This document shows, piece after piece, positions 15,795 through 22,216 of a stretch of 22,216 nucleotides of DNA. The notes under the pieces are model-generated. The model searched no databases. It was not told the DNA's origin and saw only the letters and a list, made by a program, of their open reading frames with translations. Source of the DNA: Natronomicrosphaera sp040876735 (lineage in GTDB: Bacteria; Planctomycetota; Phycisphaerae; Phycisphaerales; Phycisphaeraceae); contig JBBDPC010000081.1 in assembly GCA_040876735.1 (NCBI GenBank), forward strand, positions 1 through 22,216, read 5' to 3'. The translations under genes were made by a program, and so were the position numbers. Within the stretch, counting starts at the first letter, position 1. Every line of letters begins with the position of its first letter.

Positions 15795-16950
15795 GGGTTG
15801 GGGCTTCCTGTTCTTCAAGCGGCAGTTGCTCCAGCAGTGTATCGACCGCGGCTTCGCCGTCGAGAAAACGCATCGCCAGCACGGGCCGGAGCACGGGCAG
15901 GGGCAGGGGGTGGTCCGCCAGCAGCGGCCGCCACTTCACCCAGTCTTTTTCGGTGGTCACGATGGCGTCGGCCTGCCGTAGCTCGGCCTCGCGGAGCATG
16001 TCGGTCAGCTCGTCGTGGCGGTAGGCGTGATGATCGTTGAGCGCCCGCACGCCCGGCAGCCGGTCGGGCGACGGTTCGCCGGGCTTGCGGGCGGTGGCCA
16101 GCGAGCCGGCGTGCTCGGCGAGGTGGCGGGCGAAGCTTTCGGGGTTGCCGATGCCGCAGACGCCGAGCACGCGCTGCGACTTTAGATGCGAAAGGGGCAA
16201 CGGCTGGTCGTCGGCATCGAGCAGGGCGGTCCAGCGGTGGGCGGCGTGGGCGGTGGCGGGCCGGCCGATGAGGTCGGTGATCTGCTGGTCGATCTGCTGG
16301 CGCTCGTGTTCGGTGACCTGGTCGGCCCGGGTGACGATGACGCCGTGGGCGCGGCGGAGGTTGCGTGGCGGCTCGCGCAGCAGGCCGCGCGGCAGGACGT
16401 GGCCGTAGCCGAAGGGGTTGGTCGCGTCGATGAGCACGAGGTCGAGGTCGCGGCGGACCTGGCGGCGCTGGAAGGCGTCGTCGAGGATGAAGACGGTGGT
16501 GTCGGGCTTTTCGAGCAGGGCGTTGCGGGCGGCGACGCGGCGGTCGGGGCTGGCCTTGGCCACCGCGAGGCCGTGGAGGGCGAAGCGGTAGAGCTGGGCT
16601 TCGTCGCTCATGTCGTAAGGGGTTGAGCCTTTGGCGACGCGGGGCTTGCTGCCGCGGGGGAAGTAGCCGCGCAGCAGCACGGCGGGGCGGTGGCCGCGGT
16701 CGACGAGTCGGCGGACGAGCTCGATGACCATGGGCGTTTTACCCGTGCCGCCTGCGGTGAGGTTGCCGACGCTGACGGTGGGCCTGCCGAGGGAGGCGGC
16801 GCGTCGCCAGCCGCGGTCGAACGTGAGGTTGCGGGCCTGGATGGCGGTGCGGTAGAGCGGGCTGGCGGCGCCGAAGGCGGTGCGGGCGAGTCGGCCGAGG
16901 GGTGTGCGGTCGCGGCCGGCGAAGATGGCGTGGAGGCGTGGCGTGTCCAT
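15781..16950 (-). CDS. lpxK: Tetraacyldisaccharide 4'-kinase
   Basis: This 389-residue kinase would phosphorylate the lipid A precursor DS-1-P at the 4' position on the inner face of the inner membrane, the sixth step of lipid A synthesis. The P-loop SVGNLTAGGTGKTP (60-73) and the LLRGY segment are typical. The canonical DDGFQHR appears as DDAFQRR (157-163), with Gly to Ala and His to Arg changes. The N-terminal amphipathic region, usually membrane-associated, is present (SPLYRTAIQARN). It is longer than the common 310-360 residues, mostly at the C-terminus. ATG start with little ribosome-binding site. Together with hldE it shows that this lineage makes a heptose-containing LPS. Confidence 0.92.
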   Translation of the reverse strand: MDTPRLHAIFAGRDRTPLGRLARTAFGAASPLYRTAIQARNLTFDRGWRRAASLGRPTVSVGNLTAGGTGKTPMVIELVRRLVDRGHRPAVLLRGYFPRGSKPRVAKGSTPYDMSDEAQLYRFALHGLAVAKASPDRRVAARNALLEKPDTTVFILDDAFQRRQVRRDLDLVLIDATNPFGYGHVLPRGLLREPPRNLRRAHGVIVTRADQVTEHERQQIDQQITDLIGRPATAHAAHRWTALLDADDQPLPLSHLKSQRVLGVCGIGNPESFARHLAEHAGSLATARKPGEPSPDRLPGVRALNDHHAYRHDELTDMLREAELRQADAIVTTEKDWVKWRPLLADHPLPLPVLRPVLAMRFLDGEAAVDTLLEQLPLEEQEAPTRAVT

Positions 16951-17028
16951 GGTGCGTTGGACACGATCTTAACGTGCGAGGCGGATGAAGGTTTTTGCGA
17001 GGAGCGCTAAGCCGCAAGCGGCGGAGAG

Positions 17029-17844
17029 TCATGGGCGGTCGAGCACGAAGCGGTGGATGGCCTCGGCGACGCCGTCGTCGTCGTTGCTGGCCACGATCAC
17101 GTCGGCGGCGTCCTGCACGCTCGGCCAGGCGTTGCCCACCGCCACGCCCCAGCCGGCCCACTTGAGCATGCCCAGGTCGTTGGGCGCGTCGCCGATCGCC
17201 ATCACCTGCGCCGCCGGGATGCCATACTCCTCGGCCACCCACGCCACGGCCGCGGCCTTGTCCACCTCCGGATGCACGATCTGAAGCAGGTGGCGGTCGC
17301 TGACGAGCACGCCCGCCTGCGCGCCGAACTTCTTGCGCACCGCCTCGCCCAGCGGCCGCAGCCGCTCAGGCGGGGCGAGCAGCATGAGCTTGGTCACCGG
17401 CACGTGCAGGAACGCGTCGAGCGGGCCGACGAAGTCCGGCCCCTGCTGGCGGGCGGTCTCGGTCGGCAGCGTGTCGTCCAGCCGATCGGTGTACCACTTG
17501 TCCAGAATCTCGACGCTGACCACGACGTGCGGATCGAACTTGCGGGCGAAGCGGACGATGCGGCTGGCGAGCTTGTGGCACATCGGCGTGTGGCGGACGT
17601 GCTGCCGGCGGTGGGCGTCGTGGACGAGCGCGCCGTTGTAGTTGATCTGCAAGGTTTCCAGGCGTAGCCGGCGGTAAAGCTCCCGCACCGTGCGCGGCGG
17701 CCGGGCGGAGGCGAGCACGACATGAACGCCGCGCGCCCCGGCCTCGGCAATGGCGCGGACGCTGCGCAGGCTCAGCCGTTTGTCCGAGCGCAGCAGCGTG
17801 CCGTCGAGGTCGAGGGCGATCAGGCGGATCGGCGTGGCGGGCAT
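17029..17844 (-). CDS. Cof-type HAD-IIB phosphatase
   Basis: This 271-residue protein has haloacid dehalogenase motif I DLDGTLL (12-18, nucleophile Asp12 and Asp14), motif II ASARP (45-49), Lys196 in HPEVDKAAAV and motif IV GDAPNDLGML (218-227). The IIB cap domain lies between. Family members remove phosphate from sugar phosphates or FMN/PLP-like compounds; substrate is unassigned. The ATG at 17844 is chosen because motif I follows at the usual distance; a GTG at 17916 would add a poorly conserved 24-residue extension. It sits between ftsY and lpxK on the same strand, with palindromic DNA on the ftsY side. Confidence 0.88.
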   Translation of the reverse strand: MPATPIRLIALDLDGTLLRSDKRLSLRSVRAIAEAGARGVHVVLASARPPRTVRELYRRLRLETLQINYNGALVHDAHRRQHVRHTPMCHKLASRIVRFARKFDPHVVVSVEILDKWYTDRLDDTLPTETARQQGPDFVGPLDAFLHVPVTKLMLLAPPERLRPLGEAVRKKFGAQAGVLVSDRHLLQIVHPEVDKAAAVAWVAEEYGIPAAQVMAIGDAPNDLGMLKWAGWGVAVGNAWPSVQDAADVIVASNDDDGVAEAIHRFVLDRP

Positions 17845-18033
17845 CGGGACGGTTGTGCCGGTCGTGTTGGCGGGAGCGGTGCGGGCGATGACGGTGGCCT
17901 CAGGGTAGTTACGCACAGTGATTTCATCGGTCGGGCAACGATAGGCCCGTTAGCTGCGCAGCGCAGGGGAGCGCGCTTGAAGTACGGCCGTGGCGGTTGT
18001 GCGGATGAGGCGGCTTGATCCGCTCATACTTGT

Positions 18034-18112
18034 AATCGTGCTCGTGCTCGTAATCGTAATCGACTCCGTAACGTTTCGATTACGATTACGAACGACGAGC
18101 ACGAGCACGATT
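18034..18112. repeat. Palindrome built of CGTGCTCG / CGTAATCG units
   Basis: The left arm (18034-18063) reads as near-tandem CGTGCT and CGTAAT units. The right arm (18076-18112) is its reverse complement with seven extra bases. The paired blocks are 18 bp (AATCGTGCTCGTGCTCGT) and 12 bp (AATCGTAATCGA), around a 12-base spacer. It lies 20 bases past the ftsY stop codon, in the gap before the HAD gene (17845-18132), which otherwise holds nothing I recognise. Confidence 0.9.
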
Positions 18113-18132
18113 GATGCAGCGCGACCGGCCGT

Positions 18133-19071
18133 TCACGCCGCGAACATAGCCTCGACGAACTTGTCCGGCTCGAAGGCTTCGACGTCGTCGGGGGTTTCGC
18201 CCACGCCGACGAACTTGACGGGGATGTTCAGTTGCTCGCGGATGGCGATGACGATGCCGCCGCGGGCCGTGCCGTCGAGCTTGGCGAGGAAGATGCCGGT
18301 GACGTCGGTGGCTTCGGTGAAGATCTTGGCCTGGTTGATGCCGTTCTGCCCGGTGGTGGCGTCGATGACGAGGATGACTTCGTGCGGCGCGCCTTCTATT
18401 TTCTTGCCCAACACGTTGCGGATTTTGGTGAGCTGGCGCATCAGGTGCTCTTGCGTGTGCAGCCGGCCGGCGGTGTCGACGATGAGCACGTCCACGCCGC
18501 GGGCCAGCGCCGCCTCGGCCGCATCGAACGCCACGGCCGCCGGGTCGCCGCCCTGTTTGCCCTTGATCACTTCCACGCCGAGGCGTTGCGACCAGATTTC
18601 CAACTGCTCCACCGCCGCGGCGCGAAACGTGTCGCAGGCGGCGAGCATGACGCTGCGCCCCTCGTCGCGCAGGCTCTTGGCGATCTTGGCGATGCTGGTG
18701 GTCTTGCCCGCCCCGTTGATGCCGGCCACGAGGATGACGGTGGGGATCTTCTGCCCGTTGACCGAGGGAGCGAACTGGATCTGCCGGTCGATGGCGGGGT
18801 AGTACGCCTGGATCTGCTCTTTAAGGAAGGTCAGGGCTTCGTCGCCTTCCATGATCTCGCCACGCTCCCACGCGGCCTCGAGGTCCTTGCGGATTTCGAC
18901 GGCGGTGCGGATGCCGATGTCCGCCTGAATCATCGCCCGCTCCAACTCCTTGAGCAACTCCCGGCTGAGCGGCTTGCCCGAAAGAATCGTGCGGAACGTG
19001 GCCGTGGAGTTGGCCCGCGTCTTGGCGAGCCCCTCCTTGAGTTTGTCGAATGTCGCGCGGAACAGTCCCAT
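18133..19071 (-). CDS. ftsY: Signal recognition particle receptor FtsY
   Basis: This 312-residue SRP GTPase receptor docks ribosome-SRP complexes at the inner membrane for co-translational insertion. An N-terminal helical bundle (1-90) starts MGLFRATFDKLKEGLAKT. The G domain has GINGAGKTT (118-126), DTFRAAA (147-153), VDTAGR (198-203) and AKLDGTARGG (263-272). It lacks the long acidic A-domain of E. coli FtsY and is of the short type. The ATG at 19071 starts at the conserved MGLF; TACAAT lies 8 bases upstream (19085-19080), so the mRNA may be nearly leaderless. A GTGACAAGG palindrome separates it from nusB. Confidence 0.96.
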   Translation of the reverse strand: MGLFRATFDKLKEGLAKTRANSTATFRTILSGKPLSRELLKELERAMIQADIGIRTAVEIRKDLEAAWERGEIMEGDEALTFLKEQIQAYYPAIDRQIQFAPSVNGQKIPTVILVAGINGAGKTTSIAKIAKSLRDEGRSVMLAACDTFRAAAVEQLEIWSQRLGVEVIKGKQGGDPAAVAFDAAEAALARGVDVLIVDTAGRLHTQEHLMRQLTKIRNVLGKKIEGAPHEVILVIDATTGQNGINQAKIFTEATDVTGIFLAKLDGTARGGIVIAIREQLNIPVKFVGVGETPDDVEAFEPDKFVEAMFAA

Positions 19072-19101
19072 GGTGGGGGATTGTAGCGGACTTGCGGATG
19101 G

Positions 19102-19200
19102 CAAGGTGAGGGGGTGACAAGGTGACAGGGTGACAAGGTAAGGGGAGTTTCAGATGCGCTATCTTCACCTTGTCACCCCCTCACCTTGTCACCCTGTCAC
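19102..19200. repeat. Palindromic repeat, GTGACAAGGTGA family, copy 3
   Basis: Perfect 24-bp arms lie at 19102-19125 and 19165-19188 (core AGGGGGTGACAAGGTGA). An alternative register of 18 bp pairs 19122-19139 with 19183-19200. The right side contains the nusB stop codon (TGA complement at 19197-19199). Unlike copies 1 and 2, it sits between co-directional genes (nusB and ftsY). Confidence 0.92.
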
Positions 19201-19694
19201 TCCTCCGTCGCGTCGCGCAGCCAGGCGTCGGGCAACTCCGGCTCCGGCTTCGCTTCGACCTTGGGCAACTTCCCCTCCGTGTCGAGCTTTTTCGCCAGCT
19301 TGTCCAGCACGCCGTTGATGAACGGAGCACTCTCCTCGCCGGCGTATTGCTTGGCGAGCTCGACGGCCTCGTTGATGGCGACCTTCACCGGCGCGTGGCC
19401 GGCGACCATTTCGTGGTAGGCCAGGCGGAGGATCGCCCGGTCGACTGGCGGCTGGCGGTGGATGGGCCACTCCGGCGTGAGCGGACTGGTGGCGGCGTCG
19501 GCGTCGGCGTGGTGCTGCCAGGCTTCCAAGGCGAGGTCCAGGCCGTGGTGGCGGACCTTCTCGGGGTTGAAATCCTCGTCGAGCGTGGCGGCGAGGGCGT
19601 CGCGGTCGGTCTCGCCGGTGACGTCGATCTGGTAGAGCACCTGCATGGCCAGGCGTCGGATGTCGCGGAGCGTATTGGAATGGCGTCGTGTCAT
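19197..19694 (-). CDS. nusB: Transcription antitermination factor NusB
   Basis: This 165-residue all-helical protein would join NusE/S10 at boxA RNA in rRNA and other antitermination complexes. Hallmarks are RRLAMQVLYQID near the N-terminus, VDRAILRLAYHEM in the middle and the signature INEAVELAKQYAGEESAPFINGVLDKL. The charged C-terminal tail ends at a TGA supplied by a palindromic repeat. The ATG at 19694 is preceded by C-rich DNA of the GGGGCC palindrome rather than a Shine-Dalgarno sequence. It follows ribH, a gene order widespread in bacteria. Confidence 0.95.
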   Translation of the reverse strand: MTRRHSNTLRDIRRLAMQVLYQIDVTGETDRDALAATLDEDFNPEKVRHHGLDLALEAWQHHADADAATSPLTPEWPIHRQPPVDRAILRLAYHEMVAGHAPVKVAINEAVELAKQYAGEESAPFINGVLDKLAKKLDTEGKLPKVEAKPEPELPDAWLRDATEE

Positions 19695-19704
19695 GGGGGG
19701 GGAG

Positions 19705-19806
19705 AGGGGCCGAGGGGCCGAGGGGCCAAGGGGCCAAGTGAAAAGGCAGGTGACTTCCCTTCTGCATCTTCACTCGGCCCCTTGGCCCCTTGACCCCTCG
19801 GCCCCT
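19705..19806. repeat. Palindrome built of GGGGCCRAG units, with T-run
   Basis: Two 38-base arms (19705-19742 and 19769-19806) match in inverted orientation at 35 of 38 positions by my alignment. Each arm is four near-tandem GGGGCCGAG/GGGGCCAAG units. It ends in TTTTTT on the plus strand, next to the ribH stop codon (19814), and starts about 10 bases from the nusB ATG, so it fills the ribH-nusB gap. Confidence 0.9.
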
Positions 19807-19813
19807 TTTTTCC

Positions 19814-20278
19814 TTACATCTTTTTCAAAAGGTTGGCCATCTCCAGCGCGGCCAGCATCGCCTTGCCGCCCTGGTTGCCCAGCTTGGCCCCGGCCCGGTG
19901 GATGGCCTGCTCCAGCGACTCGCAGGTGATCACGCCGAAGATGCACGGCACGCCCGTCTGCGTGCCCACTTCGCGGATGCCCTTGGCGGTCTGCTCCACC
20001 ACGTGATCGTAATGGTCCGTCTCGCCGCGAATCACGCAGCCGAGGCAGATCACCGCATCATACCTGCCACCCTCGGCCAGCTTCTTCGCGGTCACGGGCA
20101 ACTCGAAGCTGCCCGGCACCCAGGCGACGGTGAGCTTCTCCGCATCGCCGCCGAGGCGGGTCCAGGTGTTCACGGCCGAGTCGAGCAGGGCCTTGGTGAT
20201 GAATTCGTTGAACCGTGCGACAACGATCGCCACACGGCGGTCGCCGGCGAGCAGTTCGCCTTCCAGCAGTTCGGGCAT
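19814..20278 (-). CDS. ribH: 6,7-dimethyl-8-ribityllumazine synthase
   Basis: This 154-residue enzyme performs the penultimate riboflavin step, joining 5-amino-6-ribitylaminouracil and 3,4-dihydroxy-2-butanone 4-phosphate. Typical motifs are VARFNEFIT, PGSFELPVTAKKLA, CLGCVIRGETDHYD with the active-site His, VPCIFGVITCESLEQA and a C-terminal NQGGKAMLAALEMANLL. Length is the family norm for icosahedral or pentameric enzymes. The ATG at 20278 has GGAAGGA six bases upstream; an in-frame TTG at 20335 overlaps a TACAAT box (20329-20324) that is better read as a promoter -10. No FMN riboswitch is visible. No other rib genes are in the window. Confidence 0.95.
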   Translation of the reverse strand: MPELLEGELLAGDRRVAIVVARFNEFITKALLDSAVNTWTRLGGDAEKLTVAWVPGSFELPVTAKKLAEGGRYDAVICLGCVIRGETDHYDHVVEQTAKGIREVGTQTGVPCIFGVITCESLEQAIHRAGAKLGNQGGKAMLAALEMANLLKKM

Positions 20279-20363
20279 GCCCAATCCTTCCACTTTGCCA
20301 CCTGGCCAACGGGTAAGCGGGGCATTGTAGTGCAAGCGGCGGCGGCCGTGCGGGCGGGTTGCT

Positions 20364-20705
20364 CTAAATGGAATATGGTACGGGGGCGCTGGTGGGTGAG
20401 CTGACCATGAAAAGGAGGAACATCATGCCCACGCCCAGCACCATCAGCACGTCGATCGCCAGGAAGACCCAGCCGAGGATGATGCCGGCCTTGGCGAGCC
20501 CTTCGCCGCTGAGCCGGCCTTGCGAGGCGCGGATTTCGTTCAGCGCCTGGTGGCCGAGCACGATGCCGATGATCTGGCCGATGAAGAAGCAGACCATGAA
20601 GCCGGCGAGGGAGCAGACGAGTGAGGCGATGGCCTTGCCGGATGTCTCGGCAGGCGTGGCAGGCGACGGCATGGGGTGCGGCTGAGGCGAGGGGTGCTGC
20701 GTCAT
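20364..20705 (-). CDS. DUF4190 membrane protein, paralogue A
   Basis: This 113-residue protein has a Pro-rich N-terminus, then two membrane helices (about 23-52 and 75-103) joined by the loop HQALNEIRASQGRLSGEGLAKAG. This is the DUF4190 pattern, in which short tails precede the first helix. Function is unknown. The ATG at 20705 has AAGGA about seven bases upstream. It is clearly related to paralogue B at 21567-21878, with the loop and helix-start residues shared, and the two flank the VOC-GNAT gene. All three are on the minus strand, 24-36 bases apart, and probably form one operon upstream of ribH. Confidence 0.82.
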   Translation of the reverse strand: MTQHPSPQPHPMPSPATPAETSGKAIASLVCSLAGFMVCFFIGQIIGIVLGHQALNEIRASQGRLSGEGLAKAGIILGWVFLAIDVLMVLGVGMMFLLFMVSSPTSAPVPYSI

Positions 20706-20741
20706 GGGTGTTCCTTCAGTGGGTCGATGTGGCGCGAGGGT

Positions 20742-21542
20742 TCACAGCCCGAGGTGCATGCCCGCGCCGTTGCTGCTAAAGCCGAGGCGTTCGTAGAAGG
20801 CGGGGTTGAGCGTGAACAGGCCGACGAACGCGCCCTTGGGCCCGATCTCGCGCAGGCGGGCGAGGGCGCGTTCCACCATGGCGGTGCCGATCCGCTGGGC
20901 CTGGTAATCGGGCAGGACCATCACGTCCCAGATCGTGTATTGCCGGCCGTCGCCGCAGACGCGCAGCATGCCCACGACCTTCCCCTCCCGTTGATCGACT
21001 GCAATGGCGAAGAACAGGGCATGCTCGATCGCGCTGGCGAGGGTGGGTTCGTTGCGGTTCCAGCCCACGGCGTCGAGCAGGGCCGTGTATTCCCCGGCCG
21101 TGGCTTTGCGCAGTTCGATGGCGATGTGGTCGGGCAACTGCTCGGTGGCGGTGGCGGGGCGCTGGTAGTCGGCTGGGCCGGCGAAGCGGAGGTGGTAGCC
21201 GGTGAGATCGCGGACGGTGTACTCGCGCACGTTCCAGGGTTTGTTTTCGATGGGGCTGACGATGTCGGCCCCGGCGGCGGTGTGCTGAGCGTGCAGGGTG
21301 TTGACGTCGTCGCAGAAGAAGACGTGTTGCAGGCCGGCCACCTGCGCCGCGAGTTCGGGTTGATGACTGAAGAAGACGTCGTAGCGTCCGAGGCCGACGC
21401 AGCCGAAGGTGGGGGGCTCGCCCCAATCCCAGCGCCAGTCGAAGCCGAGCGTGTCGCGGTAGAAGGCCATGGCGGCAGACACGTCCCGCACGGCGAGGAC
21501 GGGGGTGGACTGCGTCAGCGTGGGGGCGGCGGTGGCGGTCAT
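20742..21542 (-). CDS. VOC (glyoxalase/bleomycin-resistance) domain fused to GNAT acetyltransferase
   Basis: This 266-residue protein carries two domains. Residues 10 to about 125 form a VOC domain (TPVLAVRDVSAAMAFYRDTLGF at the start, YTVRDLTGYHLRFAGP at the end). Residues 140-266 are a GNAT acetyltransferase with a motif A-like acetyl-CoA loop VLPDYQAQRIGTAMVERAL and the C-terminal NPAFYERLGF. VOC proteins bind or isomerise small molecules, and GNATs acetylate amines, so a small-molecule resistance or modification role is possible but not shown. The ATG at 21542 precedes the VOC start by a few residues. Both domains look complete in one continuous frame. Confidence 0.85.
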   Translation of the reverse strand: MTATAAPTLTQSTPVLAVRDVSAAMAFYRDTLGFDWRWDWGEPPTFGCVGLGRYDVFFSHQPELAAQVAGLQHVFFCDDVNTLHAQHTAAGADIVSPIENKPWNVREYTVRDLTGYHLRFAGPADYQRPATATEQLPDHIAIELRKATAGEYTALLDAVGWNRNEPTLASAIEHALFFAIAVDQREGKVVGMLRVCGDGRQYTIWDVMVLPDYQAQRIGTAMVERALARLREIGPKGAFVGLFTLNPAFYERLGFSSNGAGMHLGL

Positions 21543-21566
21543 GGCTGTGTTCCCGGAAAGGTGCTG

Positions 21567-21878
21567 TTACGCGGAACCGGCAGCCAGCAGTCCCACGAAG
21601 CCGAACCAGAGGCAGAACATCAACATGGCCAGGATGACCAGTGCCACGCCGATCCAGCCGATGATGACGCCCGCCTTGGCCAGGCCGTCGCCGGTGAGCC
21701 GGCCCTGGGAGGCGCGAATTTCGCTCAACGCCTGGTTGCCGAGGATGATGCCGACGATGCCCAGCAGGCCGCAACTGGAGAAGATGCCCAGGCAGGAGAC
21801 GATCAGCGCGGCGATGGCTTTGCCGGACGTTTCGCCGACGGCGGGAGCGGGGGAGTAGGGTGGCGGTGACTGACTCAT
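21567..21878 (-). CDS. DUF4190 membrane protein, paralogue B
   Basis: This 103-residue protein has a Pro/Ser-rich N-terminus, ETSGKAIAAL, two membrane helices and the loop NQALSEIRASQGRLTGDGLAKAG between them. It matches paralogue A in the ETSGKAIA and EIRASQGRL-G-GLAKAG blocks, and the DNA of the loop is also visibly similar (around 20500-20590 and 21680-21770), so the pair is a duplication. GAGGGG lies eight bases before the ATG at 21878. First gene of the three-gene minus-strand cluster. Confidence 0.82.
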   Translation of the reverse strand: MSQSPPPYSPAPAVGETSGKAIAALIVSCLGIFSSCGLLGIVGIILGNQALSEIRASQGRLTGDGLAKAGVIIGWIGVALVILAMLMFCLWFGFVGLLAAGSA

Positions 21879-22001
21879 GATGGGAACCCCTCAAGTGGTG
21901 TGCGATGCGTGACGCCGGCCGGTCTGCGGCCGATCCCTCAGCGGCTGCGCGGGGCCATCATACGGCAGCGCGTCCCCGGCTGGAAGCGGCCTGGTTATTT
22001 C

Positions 22002-22035
22002 GAGATTCAGGAAAACCTTTGAGATTGAGAAAAAC
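22002..22035. other. Imperfect direct repeat upstream of the DUF4190 cluster
   Basis: GAGATTCAGGAAAAC (22002-22016) and GAGATTGAGAAAAAC (22021-22035) recur with a 19-base pitch, close to two helical turns, in the only AT-richer part of the 338-base gene-free end (21879-22216). An operator for the minus-strand cluster is conceivable. No -10/-35 pair is convincing here. Confidence 0.3.
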
Positions 22036-22098
22036 GCCCGCCTCTGAGCGAGTCCGCGAGCGAAGAGCGGGATGCGGGGAATGTGTGATGTGTGATGT

Positions 22099-22163
22099 GG
22101 GATCGATGATGTCAGAGAGCGCAGGCGGTCCCGGTAAGCGATCGATCACAGATCATCGATCCC
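22099..22163. repeat. Inverted repeat with GATCGATGAT units
   Basis: Perfect 12-bp arms GGGATCGATGAT (22099-22110) and ATCATCGATCCC (22152-22163) are separated by 41 bases. The left arm is preceded by near-tandem TGTGATG units and the right arm by GATCGATCACA. The architecture resembles the other simple-unit palindromes. Confidence 0.75.
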
Positions 22164-22164
22164 C

Positions 22165-22216
22165 CTGATCCGGGGCTTCGCGGACTCAGCCCTCGGCTTC
22201 TGAATAAAATCATCCC
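22165..22216. repeat. Dispersed repeat CTGATCCGGGGCTTCGCGG..., copy 2
   Basis: Bases 22165-22199 are identical to 14245-14279, and the TAAAATCA that follows is also shared after a five-base difference. It directly abuts the GATCGATGAT inverted repeat and runs to the window edge, so its full length cannot be seen. Confidence 0.8.

Noticed and set aside
20279..20335. TTG start for ribH at 20335
   Set aside because: The ATG at 20278 has a GGAAGGA ribosome-binding site and gives the normal RibH length; the TTG region overlaps a TACAAT promoter-like box.

Overview
The window is a GC-rich bacterial chromosome segment, almost certainly from Planctomycetota and probably a Phycisphaerae-like lineage. 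This is inferred from gene content: a tail-anchored FHA protein, an excisionase-type DNA-binding domain fused to two C-terminal membrane helices, a lipid A/heptose (LPS) gene pair, and many dispersed intergenic palindromes. There are 22 protein genes plus one predicted leader peptide. I see no rRNA, tRNA, CRISPR array, phage or transposase gene. The genes look like ordinary chromosomal housekeeping genes.

Layout. 1-4270: a tail-anchored FHA protein, a PyrK-type electron-transfer flavoprotein divergent from a ComF-type phosphoribosyltransferase, and a Gfo/Idh/MocA oxidoreductase. 4359-8010: a short PheT (Phe-tRNA synthetase beta chain without its usual OB-fold domain), a small lipoprotein and a metallophosphoesterase. 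8203-10117: a DNA-binding/membrane protein and a phosphatidylserine decarboxylase. 10235-11850: a two-gene operon of a lipoprotein and an amidohydrolase-fold protein that has lost almost all of its metal ligands. 12029-13905: citramalate synthase (cimA), which opens the threonine-independent isoleucine route, preceded by a complete predicted attenuator. 13925-20278: a minus-strand run of ribH, nusB, ftsY, a HAD phosphatase, lpxK, hldE and a Dabb-domain protein, covering riboflavin, transcription antitermination, membrane targeting and LPS. 20364-21878: two DUF4190 paralogues flanking a VOC-GNAT fusion.

The most interesting item is the cimA leader. It has a promoter, a near-leaderless 21-codon ORF with four Ile codons in six positions (three of them ATT, although every Ile codon I read in cimA is ATC), three mutually exclusive pairings (1:2, 2:3 and 3:4), and a terminator with seven Ts. 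Together these form a classical ribosome-stalling attenuator that would sense isoleucyl-tRNA at the committed step of the pathway.

The second theme is a class of intergenic palindromes whose arms are built from short, almost tandem units. The unit sequence differs between families (GTGACAAGGTGA, GGGGCCRAG, CGTAATCG/CGTGCTCG, GATCGATGAT), but architecture and placement are shared. They abut stop codons, and in two cases (comF, nusB) they supply the stop codon. Simpler short hairpin repeats (CGCGGGCC-AA-GGCCCGCG and a roughly 45-bp CTGATCCGGGGCTTCGCGG element) also occur twice each.
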